Part shown: positions 57,629 through 64,000 of the stretch, one piece after another
Numbering within the stretch: the stretch's first letter is position 1
Layout of the letters: every line of letters begins with the position of its first letter
Source: XN24 sp047921395
GTDB taxonomy: Bacteria > Pseudomonadota > Gammaproteobacteria > Steroidobacterales > XN24
DNA length: 64,000 nt
Direction: 5' to 3'
NCBI GenBank assembly: GCA_047921395.1
Contig: JBLRWH010000002.1
Coordinates: 50,928 to 114,927 of the forward strand
The notes under the pieces: model-generated
Database searches by the model: none
Seen by the model: only the letters and a program-made list of their open reading frames with translations
Told to the model about the DNA's origin: nothing
Program-made: the position numbers and the translations under genes

Positions 57629-58689
57629 CAGTCAAAGCTCCTGAGTGCCAGGCCGCATGCCGTCAGGAGTGCGGTGGCGTCTTTCATGACACCTTGGGAA
57701 CGTGCCTTGGAAGAGATTTTCATCATGCCGAGCGGATTGCCGACCTCCGTGGGAATCCCGACCCGGCTGGCGATCACGTCCGCCACTCCGGGGATATTCG
57801 CGCAACCGCCGCAGATGAGGAGGAGCTCAGGCTGCTCGCGATTCGTTCCCGAGGCGAGGAAGAACTGCAACGAGCGGCTGACCTGCTGGGTCATGTCGTC
57901 AATGAACGGCTCCAGGATCTCGGGCTCGTAATTGCTCGGCAGCCCGCCTTCTTTCTTGGCGCGCCCGGCTTCCTCGAGCGTCAGCCCGTAAGTGCGCATG
58001 ATTTCCTCGGTCAGCTGCTGGCCGCCGAAGGCAAAATCGCGCGTGTAGACCACCTTGAGATCGCGCAGCACGCTGAACGTCGTGCTGCTCGCACCGAAAT
58101 CCATCACTGCAATGTTGTGCCCCTGGCCCTCGTCGGGCATCTGGTGGCGCAACAGCCGGCAGGCATTCTCGACCGCGAATGCCTCGACATCCACGATGCT
58201 CGCTTTCAGGCCCGCGGCCTCGACGGCGGCCTGGCGCTGCTCGACGTTCTCGGTGCGCGTCGCGACCAGCAGCACGTCGATCATGTCCGGGTCGCGCTCG
58301 GTCGGCCCAATGACCTCGAAATCGTAGCTCACTTCTTCCATCGGGAAGGGAATGTACTGGTCGGCCTGCAGCTCGACCTGGCCTTCCAGCTCGGAACCGA
58401 CGAAATTTGCCGGCATCTGGATCGTCTTCGTGATCGCGGCATCGCCGCTGATCGCCACCGCCGCCTCGCGGGACTTCGCCCCCGAGCGCTTAACCACACG
58501 CCTGACGGCTTCGCCGACAATCTGCGCGTCGACAATGGCTTTCTCGTTGACCGCGTTCAGCGGCGTCGCCTCGGCAGCATACGACTCGACGCGGTAAGTG
58601 TCCCCGGACTTTGACAGCTCGATGAGCTTCACGGAGGAAGTCGTGATATCCAAGCCCAGCAGGGATTTGTTGGATCTCCCGAAATGCAC
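57628..58689 (-). CDS. pilM: Type IV pilus assembly ATPase-fold protein PilM
   Basis: A 353-residue actin-like cytoplasmic protein that binds the PilN tail. LGLDITTSSVKLIELSK (phosphate 1), AVMDFGASSTTFSVL (phosphate 2) and LLICGGCANIPGV (adenosine) are visible. The start is GTG 58689, chosen because AAAAGGAA lies about 8 bases upstream; a frame extending 33 codons further reads through the promoter region. It heads pilMNOPQ-aroKB. Confidence 0.95.
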   Translation of the reverse strand: MHFGRSNKSLLGLDITTSSVKLIELSKSGDTYRVESYAAEATPLNAVNEKAIVDAQIVGEAVRRVVKRSGAKSREAAVAISGDAAITKTIQMPANFVGSELEGQVELQADQYIPFPMEEVSYDFEVIGPTERDPDMIDVLLVATRTENVEQRQAAVEAAGLKASIVDVEAFAVENACRLLRHQMPDEGQGHNIAVMDFGASSTTFSVLRDLKVVYTRDFAFGGQQLTEEIMRTYGLTLEEAGRAKKEGGLPSNYEPEILEPFIDDMTQQVSRSLQFFLASGTNREQPELLLICGGCANIPGVADVIASRVGIPTEVGNPLGMMKISSKARSQGVMKDATALLTACGLALRSFD

Positions 58690-58739
58690 TTTAGAATTTC
58701 CTTTTGAATCCGGGGCTTGGAAGGCGAAGATAGACCAGA

Positions 58740-58767
58740 ATATTAGGTAATGCAACGGCCATCCCAA
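58740..58767 (-). promoter_or_regulatory. Candidate promoter of pilMNOPQ-aroKB
   Basis: Minus-strand TTGGGA (58767-58762) and TAATAT (58745-58740) with a 16-base spacer; predicted start near 58733 gives a leader of about 44 bases to the GTG of pilM. Confidence 0.5.
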
Positions 58768-58828
58768 CGCCACCTCCCGGCACGCCATGTGCCGGAGGTA
58801 AACACTGCAGCATTATCCCCCGCAGAAT

Positions 58829-58846
58829 CCGTGAACGAGTTCACGG
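58829..58846. promoter_or_regulatory. Operator-like palindrome between pilM and the PBP1A gene
   Basis: CCGTGAACGAGTTCACGG is a perfect inverted repeat of 8-base arms around GA. It lies about 60 bases upstream of the pilM promoter and 150 bases upstream of the divergent mrcA start. I do not recognise the cognate regulator. Confidence 0.45.
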
Positions 58847-58999
58847 CTCGACATATTACATATTCTCGGAATAAAGGCATCCGCGGCGCTTCGGGACGGC
58901 CTGCAGGGCGGGCGGCCACGGCGGGCTTCGAGGCCATCTGAGCTGAAATGGTAATATCCTGAGCGCCTTGGCATAAGGCAAACCAAGCACCCCCGCGTG

Positions 59000-61441
59000 A
59001 TGAGAATCTTCCTGCGCCTCGTCTACGGCATCGTCGCCTTCGCATCGGTGTCCCTGATCGGCCTCGCCCTCGCGGCGATCGGCGCCTATTACTATGTCGC
59101 GCCGAGCCTGCCGGACGTCGAGTCGCTGCGGGATGTCCGCTTGCAGGTGCCGATGCGCGTCCACAGCCGCGACGGCCTGCTGCTCGCGGAGTTCGGCGAG
59201 CAGCGGCGCATCCCGCTGCACATCGACGACATTCCCGAGCAGCTGCAACAGGCCTTCCTCTCGGCCGAGGACGAGCGCTTCTTCGGGCACCCGGGCGTGG
59301 ACTGGCAGGGCCTCACGCGCGCAGCCATTGCCGTCGTGATGACCGGCGAGCCGGCGCAGGGCGGCGGCACCATCACCATGCAGGTCGCCAGGAATTTCTT
59401 CCTGGGCCGCGAAAAGACCATCTCCAGGAAAGTGCGCGAAATCATCCTCGCGCTGCGCATCGACCACCTGTTGTCGAAGCGGGAGGTGCTGGATCTCTAC
59501 CTCAACAAGATCTTCCTCGGGCAGCGCGCCTACGGCGTCGGTGCAGCGGCCGAGGTCTATTTTGGCAAGACCGTCGACGAGCTGACGCTGGCGGAAATCG
59601 CCCTCATTGCCGGCCTGCCACGCGCGCCTTCGCTCGATAACCCTGTCACGAACCCGGAGCGGGCCAGGGTGCGCCGGGCTTACGTGCTCCGGCGCATGCA
59701 CGAGACCGGAGCCATCGACCTTGCGGCCATGGAGGCTGCCGCGGCGGAGCCGGTGGTCTCGCGATTGCACGGTGCCCAGGTCCGCCTGCGCGCCCCGTGG
59801 ATTGCGGAGATGGCCCGGCAGGCCATGCTGGATCGCTTCGGGCCGGAGGCCTACACGGCTGGCTACACGGTGGTGACCACGGTGGACAGCCGGATGCAGC
59901 CGTTGGCGCAGGAAGCGGTGCGGACCACCCTGGAGCGCTATGACCGGCGCCACGGTTACCGTGGACCCGTGGCGGTTCTCGAGGCGCTGCCCACCGGGGA
60001 CGAGTCGCCGGCTCCCTTGCTCGAGGGCTATGCGGAACCGGCGGGCCTGCGCGCGGCGCTGGTGACGGCCGTGGATGACGAGGGCGCCGACGTGTTCGTC
60101 CGCGGCGCGGGCATGGCACGGCTGGACTTCGAAACCATGCTCTGGGCCCGGCCCTACATCGATGAAAACCGCCGCGGACCGGCGCCCGAGGGGTCCGCTG
60201 ACGTCGTCGCACCGGGACACGTCATCCTGCTGGCTTATCGCGACGGCGCCTGGGCACTCTCGCAGGCACCGGCAGTCCAGGGCGCCCTGATCGCGCTGGA
60301 CCCTCGCGACGGCGCCGTCGTCGCGCTCAGCGGCGGCCTGGATTTCGAAAGCAGCAAGTTCAACCGCGCGACCCAGGCGCGACGCCAGCCGGGGTCGGCC
60401 TTCAAGCCCTTCGTCTACTCGGCGGCGCTCGAGCGGGGGCTGACTGCTGCCAGCATCATGTTGGATGCCCCGGTGGTCTATGACGATCCTGGCCTCGAGG
60501 ATACGTGGCGGCCCCAGAACTACAGCGGGCGTTTCTACGGGCCGATGCGCCTGCGGGAGGCGCTGGCGCAGTCACGCAACCTCGTGTCCATCCGGGTCCT
60601 CGATCGGATCGGCGTGCCGTTCACGGTCGACTACGTGAGGCGTTTCGGCTTCCCCTCCGAGGCGCTGCCGCGCAACCTGACGCTGGCGCTCGGCAGCGGC
60701 GGCGTCACACCAACGGAACTGGCCGCCGGCTACGCGGTCTTCGCCAACGGTGGTTTCCGGGTCACGCCCTACTTCATCGATCGCATCTACGCACCGGACG
60801 GCACGCTGCTGCTGGAGGCCGAGGCGCCGTGGGCCTGCGCGGAGTGTGAATACGGCGAATCCCTCCTCGTGCCGGAGTCCGAAGTCCAGTTGGTGAGCGA
60901 CCCCGCCGGCATCGATCAGGAGCAGGCCGCCGTCGTCGCGCCAGAGCCGCTGCCGCGCGTAGTCGAGGCGCGTAATGCCTGGATCATTTCCAGCATGCTG
61001 GAGGATGTCATTCGCCGGGGCACCGGAACACGAGCGCGCGAACTGGGGCGTAGCGACCTTGCCGGCAAGACCGGCACGACCAATGACGGCCGTGACACCT
61101 GGTTTGCCGGCTACAACGGCGACCTCGTGGCGACAGCCTGGGTCGGATTCGACCAGGAGCGTCCGCTGGGGCGGGGCGAGACTGGCGCCTCGACCGCCCT
61201 GCCGATGTGGATTTCGTTCATGGGCCCGGCGCTGGAAGGCCGGCGGGCGAGCCGGCCGGCGGAGCCGCCCGGGCTCGTCACCGTCCGTATCTCCGCGGAG
61301 ACCGGCCTGCTGGCACGCGCGGGCGAGCCCGGTGCGATCTTCGAGACCTTCCGCGCCGGCGAAGTGCCCGGCCCCGCCGAGGCGAGTCAAGACGAGTTTC
61401 CCGACGGCGCAAGCCGCGCGGAGGAGGAACCGCTGTTCTGA
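59000..61441 (+). CDS. mrcA: Penicillin-binding protein 1A (bifunctional peptidoglycan synthase)
   Basis: An 813-residue class A PBP. One N-terminal helix (IVAFASVSLIGLALAAIGAYYY) precedes a glycosyltransferase domain (about 50-225) with SAEDERFFGHPGVD (catalytic Glu90), GGGTITMQVARN and YLNKIFLGQRAYGVGAAA. An OB-like insert (about 310-415) is followed by the transpeptidase domain with RQPGSAFKPF (Ser at about 466), SRN (about 530) and KTGTTND (about 690). It is divergent from pilM, a placement common in gammaproteobacteria. A GTG immediately before the ATG could also be used. Confidence 0.95.
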   Translation: MRIFLRLVYGIVAFASVSLIGLALAAIGAYYYVAPSLPDVESLRDVRLQVPMRVHSRDGLLLAEFGEQRRIPLHIDDIPEQLQQAFLSAEDERFFGHPGVDWQGLTRAAIAVVMTGEPAQGGGTITMQVARNFFLGREKTISRKVREIILALRIDHLLSKREVLDLYLNKIFLGQRAYGVGAAAEVYFGKTVDELTLAEIALIAGLPRAPSLDNPVTNPERARVRRAYVLRRMHETGAIDLAAMEAAAAEPVVSRLHGAQVRLRAPWIAEMARQAMLDRFGPEAYTAGYTVVTTVDSRMQPLAQEAVRTTLERYDRRHGYRGPVAVLEALPTGDESPAPLLEGYAEPAGLRAALVTAVDDEGADVFVRGAGMARLDFETMLWARPYIDENRRGPAPEGSADVVAPGHVILLAYRDGAWALSQAPAVQGALIALDPRDGAVVALSGGLDFESSKFNRATQARRQPGSAFKPFVYSAALERGLTAASIMLDAPVVYDDPGLEDTWRPQNYSGRFYGPMRLREALAQSRNLVSIRVLDRIGVPFTVDYVRRFGFPSEALPRNLTLALGSGGVTPTELAAGYAVFANGGFRVTPYFIDRIYAPDGTLLLEAEAPWACAECEYGESLLVPESEVQLVSDPAGIDQEQAAVVAPEPLPRVVEARNAWIISSMLEDVIRRGTGTRARELGRSDLAGKTGTTNDGRDTWFAGYNGDLVATAWVGFDQERPLGRGETGASTALPMWISFMGPALEGRRASRPAEPPGLVTVRISAETGLLARAGEPGAIFETFRAGEVPGPAEASQDEFPDGASRAEEEPLF

Positions 61442-61455
61442 GCAACGGACAACCG

Positions 61456-62076
61456 ATGCCGAGACGTACAGCAAACAGGGCCGGAGAATTGCGCGCGCGG
61501 GTCGCGGAAGAGGCGGCCCGCATCATGCGCGAGCAGGGCGTCCGGGATTTCCTGCTGGCCAAGCGCAAGGCGGCCGACCGGCTCGGCGTCGTGGACCGCA
61601 ATGCCCTGCCGGCCAACCAGGAGATCTCCGCCGCGCTTGCGGCGCAGCAGCGGCTGTTCGGCGGATCCGAGCATGAAGACAACCTGCGGGCATTGCGCGA
61701 GGTCGCGTTGCGGGCCATGAGCTTGCTCGAGCGCTTCCATCCGCGGCTGGTGGGACCGGTGCTGGCGGGTACGGCCACGCCTCATACCGATGTTTCGCTG
61801 CACGTGTTCGCCGCCACGCCGGAGGACATCGCGTTCCTGCTGATCGAGCGTGGCATCCGGTATCGCGCCGGTGATCGCCGCGTACGCCTGGCGAACGGCG
61901 AGCACGCCAGCTATCCGAGTTTCGAATTCGAATCCGGCGAGGTCGCGATCGAGGCCACGGTCTTCCCCGAGCACGGCCTCCGCGAGGCCCCGCTCTGCCC
62001 GATCAGCGGAGGGCCGATGCGCCGCGCGCGGCGCGACGAAATCGAGGCGCTGCTCGACCCGCCAAGTGTGACCTAG
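61456..62076 (+). CDS. Conserved hypothetical protein, 206 aa
   Basis: Soluble protein beginning MPRRTANRAGELRARVAEEA. The helical N-terminal half (about 1-95) has GVRDFLLAKRKAADRLGV and LPANQEISAALAAQQRLF; the rest contains GPVLAGTATPHTDVSLHVFAATPEDIAFLLIERGIRYR, which could be read as a nucleotidyltransferase-like strand-turn-helix, though the usual GS-x10-DxD pattern is not met. It begins 14 bases after mrcA. Its TAG stop shares CTAG with the gltA stop on the other strand. Confidence 0.7.
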   Translation: MPRRTANRAGELRARVAEEAARIMREQGVRDFLLAKRKAADRLGVVDRNALPANQEISAALAAQQRLFGGSEHEDNLRALREVALRAMSLLERFHPRLVGPVLAGTATPHTDVSLHVFAATPEDIAFLLIERGIRYRAGDRRVRLANGEHASYPSFEFESGEVAIEATVFPEHGLREAPLCPISGGPMRRARRDEIEALLDPPSVT

Positions 62077-63374
62077 GCGCCCCGGCGCTCGATGGGCGTG
62101 TAATCCCGGCTGGCGGCGCCCGTGTAGAGCTGGCGCGGGCGACCGATACGACGATGCGGGTCGGTGATCATTTCCTGCCAGTGCGCCACCCACCCGACCG
62201 TGCGCGCGATCGCGAACATGACCGTGAACATCGAAGTGGGAATGCCGATGGCGCGGTAGATGATGCCCGAGTAGAAGTCGACGTTCGGGTACAGCTTCCG
62301 CTCGACGAAATATTCGTCCTCGAGCGCGATCTCCTCCAGCCGCAGCGCCAGCTCGAACAGCGGTGAATCGGTGTGCCCGAGCCGGTTCAGGACCTTGTGG
62401 CACATAGTGCGGATCAGCTTCGCGCGCGGGTCGAAGTTCTTGTAGACGCGATGCCCGAAGCCCATGAGGCGGAACGGATCGTCCTTATCCTTCGCCTTGG
62501 CGATGAACTTCGGAATGTTCTCGACCGAGCCGATCTTCTCGAGCATCGTCAGCACGGCCTCATTGGCGCCCCCGTGCGCCGGGCCCCACAGCGTGGCGAT
62601 GCCCGCGGCGATGGCGGCATAAGGATTGGTGCCCGAACTGCCGGCCAGGCGCACCGTCGAGGTGCTGGCGTTCTGCTCGTGATCGGCGTGCAGGATGAAC
62701 AGCAGGTCGAGGGCCTCGGCGGCCACCGGGTCCACGCGGTAGTCCATGGTCGGCACCGCGAAGAACATGTTCAGCAGGTTGCTGCTGTAGTCGAGCTCAT
62801 TGCGCGGATAGATGAACGGCTGGCCGACGGAGTGCTTGTAGGCTGCGGCCGCGATGGTCGGAATCTTCGCGATGATCCGATGCGCGAAGATCTCGCGGTG
62901 CCGCGGGTTCTCGATGTCGGTCGAGTCGTGGTAGAAGGCCGACATCGACCCGACCACGGAGGCCAGCATCGCCATCGGGTGCGCATCGTGGTGAAAACCG
63001 TTGAAGTGACGCAACAAGGTCTGGTTGATCAGCGTGTGCGTCGTGATGATGTCCGTGAAGCCTTCGAGCTGGCTGCGGGTCGGCAACTCGCCATTCAGCA
63101 GCAGGTAGGACACCTCGAGGAAGCTGCTGCGCTCCGCCAGCTGGTCGACCGGGTAACCGCGATACAGGAGCACCCCTTCGTCGCCGTCGATGTAGGTGAT
63201 GCTGCTCTCGCAACTCGCCGTCGAAACGAAGCCCGGGTCGAGGGTAAACACGCCGAGATTCTTGTACAACGCGCCAATATCCACGACATCCGGCCCGACC
63301 GTGCCGCGGCGCACGGGCATCTCCAGCCGCTTTCCGTCTTCTTCGCTGACGAGGGTCAGGGTCTTCTCGCTCAT
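62073..63374 (-). CDS. gltA: Citrate synthase (type II)
   Basis: Condenses acetyl-CoA and oxaloacetate. The 433-residue protein matches the NADH-sensitive hexameric gram-negative type. HADHEQNASTSTVR (about 226), GPAHGGANEAVL (about 264; catalytic His) and GFGHRVYKNFDPRA (about 302; catalytic His and Arg), plus NVDFYSGIIY with the catalytic Asp, are present. ATG 63374 follows AGGAAA by 6 bases. The promoter and a 5' hairpin lie just upstream. Confidence 0.97.
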   Translation of the reverse strand: MSEKTLTLVSEEDGKRLEMPVRRGTVGPDVVDIGALYKNLGVFTLDPGFVSTASCESSITYIDGDEGVLLYRGYPVDQLAERSSFLEVSYLLLNGELPTRSQLEGFTDIITTHTLINQTLLRHFNGFHHDAHPMAMLASVVGSMSAFYHDSTDIENPRHREIFAHRIIAKIPTIAAAAYKHSVGQPFIYPRNELDYSSNLLNMFFAVPTMDYRVDPVAAEALDLLFILHADHEQNASTSTVRLAGSSGTNPYAAIAAGIATLWGPAHGGANEAVLTMLEKIGSVENIPKFIAKAKDKDDPFRLMGFGHRVYKNFDPRAKLIRTMCHKVLNRLGHTDSPLFELALRLEEIALEDEYFVERKLYPNVDFYSGIIYRAIGIPTSMFTVMFAIARTVGWVAHWQEMITDPHRRIGRPRQLYTGAASRDYTPIERRGA

Positions 63375-63419
63375 GCTGGCTTTCCTGGTATGTGGTCGGG
63401 CTGCGGTGAGGCACGAATC

Positions 63420-63468
63420 GGCCCCGCGCGGGGCCAATGATTATAGCCCCCGCGCCGCGCCGTGTCCC
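63420..63468 (-). promoter_or_regulatory. gltA promoter and 5' hairpin
   Basis: GGGACA (63468-63463) and a perfect TATAAT (63445-63440) are spaced by 17 bases. The palindrome GGCCCCGCGCGGGGCC (63435-63420) lies at the predicted transcript start (about 63433), giving a structured 5' end to a leader of about 60 bases. Confidence 0.65.
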
Positions 63469-63481
63469 GGATGCCCCAACG

Positions 63482-63506
63482 AAAAGGGGCGCCGACGGGC
63501 GCCCCT
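63482..63506 (-). terminator. Intrinsic terminator of rpmE
   Basis: Minus-strand arms GGGGCGCC (63505-63498) and GGCGCCCC (63493-63486), with a 4-base loop, lead into TTTT (63485-63482). Located 31 bases after the rpmE stop and upstream of the gltA promoter. Confidence 0.85.
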
Positions 63507-63536
63507 CTGCGGATCAATAACCGTCCGAGGATCGGC

Positions 63537-63746
63537 TCAGGCGCTCAGGCCGCCGTATTTGCGGCGGAACTTGTCGACCCGGCCACCGGTGTCGACGATC
63601 TTCTGCTTGCCCGTGTAGAAGGGATGGCACTTTGAACAGACTTCCACATGCAGTTCCTCCCCCAGCGTCGAGCGGGTCAGGAACGTGTTGCCGCAGCTGC
63701 AGACCACGTTGATCTCGGTGTACTCAGGATGAATGTTCGGCTTCAT
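63537..63746 (-). CDS. rpmE: 50S ribosomal protein L31
   Basis: A 69-residue ribosomal protein of the zinc-binding (C+) type: MKPNIHPEYTEINVVCSCGN, with Cys16, Cys18, Cys37 and Cys40 in CSC and CSKC, then HPFYTGKQK and FRRKYG. Such L31 releases zinc under limitation and is replaced by the Cys-free paralogue. GGAAGG precedes the ATG. A terminator follows and a clear promoter precedes. Confidence 0.97.
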   Translation of the reverse strand: MKPNIHPEYTEINVVCSCGNTFLTRSTLGEELHVEVCSKCHPFYTGKQKIVDTGGRVDKFRRKYGGLSA

Positions 63747-63788
63747 GGTCGGCCTTCCAGGACTCGGGAACCGGTGGAAAAGCTCGCC

Positions 63789-63817
63789 ATAATAACGGCT
63801 GATCCGGCGCTCGGCAA
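63789..63817 (-). promoter_or_regulatory. rpmE promoter
   Basis: TTGCCG (63817-63812) and TATTAT (63794-63789) with a 17-base spacer; leader of about 36 bases to the rpmE ATG. Confidence 0.65.
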
Positions 63818-63818
63818 G

Positions 63819-63885
63819 TACGAGTCTCTTCCAACATGGTATGAGTCTGAAGGCGGGGTCGTGTTTCCAACGAGGTATGAGTCTG
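63819..63885. repeat. Short direct repeats upstream of the rpmE promoter
   Basis: Two 21-base copies (63829-63849 and 63865-63885) sharing TTCCAAC and GGTATGAGTCTG differ at two positions and are 36 bases apart. A third partial copy, TACGAGTCTC (63819-63828), abuts the first and ends one base before the rpmE -35. No array-like continuation is seen. Confidence 0.7.
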
Positions 63886-64000
63886 GCGAGTAGGTTTTGG
63901 GTTGATCATCTGCCGCATGGTGATCGACATGAACGAACAAAAACTGGCTATTCTCGCCAGCAGCTGACGCGCCTGGTCGGGCGAGCCGCCCGGGGAGAGG
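63886..64000. other. Right edge, no gene recognised
   Basis: The last 115 bases contain only short frames; a plus-strand ATGAACGAACAAAAACTGGC opens a 12-codon frame. Any neighbouring gene lies beyond the edge. Confidence 0.5.

Noticed and set aside
63819..63885. CRISPR-like array
   Set aside because: Only two full copies and one partial, with unequal spacing and no cas genes.
63724..63940. Two overlapping short minus-strand frames across the direct repeats upstream of rpmE
   Set aside because: The repeated peptide (DSYLVG/DSYHVG) only reflects the DNA repeats, and the frames overlap the rpmE promoter and start.

Overview
This window is an ordinary-looking chromosomal segment of a GC-rich (roughly two-thirds G+C) gammaproteobacterium. 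The evidence is the FabA/FabB pair of anaerobic unsaturated fatty acid synthesis, the tesA/ybbA/ybbP arrangement, an OxyR with both redox cysteines beside ahpC/ahpD, the pilMNOPQ-aroK-aroB order, and hexameric-type citrate synthase and L31 genes. No rRNA, tRNA, CRISPR array, phage or intact insertion sequence was seen. I cannot assign a genus.

Layout. 1-2.1 kb: the trpE-trpG operon on the minus strand (trpG runs off the left edge), preceded by a leader peptide gene with three consecutive Trp codons and a terminator hairpin, i.e. classical attenuation. 2.1-6.2 kb: an SLC13-type permease, an unrecognised protein, a small conserved protein and YajQ. 6.2-9.8 kb: a glutathione transferase and PEP carboxylase, followed by a remnant of a LuxR-type regulator. 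9.9-13.4 kb: envelope genes (lipase-like hydrolase, two lipoproteins, a DUF3014 protein). 13.4-22.1 kb: an MMPL/RND exporter, fabB-fabA and a two-gene RND efflux pump. 22.3-28.7 kb: sterol desaturase-like protein overlapping an ArsS-like radical SAM gene, a Lys/Arg-rich protein, two MFS transporters, and a porin-like protein divergent from the sugar-type MFS symporter. 28.7-33.1 kb is the most accessory-looking part: a candidate 37-residue Arg-rich protein, a 400-base intergenic stretch with inverted and dispersed repeats, a B12-binding radical SAM protein with a membrane partner, and a decayed ABC efflux operon in which only the ATPase is intact. 33.2-38.2 kb: alanine-type symporter, acyltransferase, 2-hydroxyacid dehydrogenase and photolyase. 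38.2-40.4 kb: peroxide defence (ahpD, ahpC, oxyR) around an OxyR site. 40.4-49 kb: lipid handling (YbbAP transporter, TesA, FadD, patatin, phasin). 49-58.7 kb: hemE, pyrF, dgt, aroB, aroK, pilQPONM, largely coupled by 4-base start/stop overlaps. 58.8-64 kb: PBP1A, a conserved protein, citrate synthase and ribosomal protein L31.

How the genes work together. Several clusters are functionally coherent: tryptophan synthesis with its attenuator; OxyR with its peroxidase targets; type IV pilus assembly (PilMNOP alignment complex and PilQ secretin) transcribed into the shikimate genes; and a lipid theme (FabAB, TesA, FadD, patatin, phasin, YihG-like acyltransferase), with a fatty-acid-regulator-like palindrome at the phasin gene.

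I did not find a clearly new multi-gene system. The observations most worth following are the decayed ABC operon at 31.7-33.1 kb, the tiny Arg-rich ORF with its strong ribosome binding site, the nested 81-base palindrome spanning the stop codons of oxyR and the YbbP-like gene, the operator-like sites at 27.2-27.3 kb and 48.1 kb, and a short motif shared just after the stop codons of three unrelated genes.
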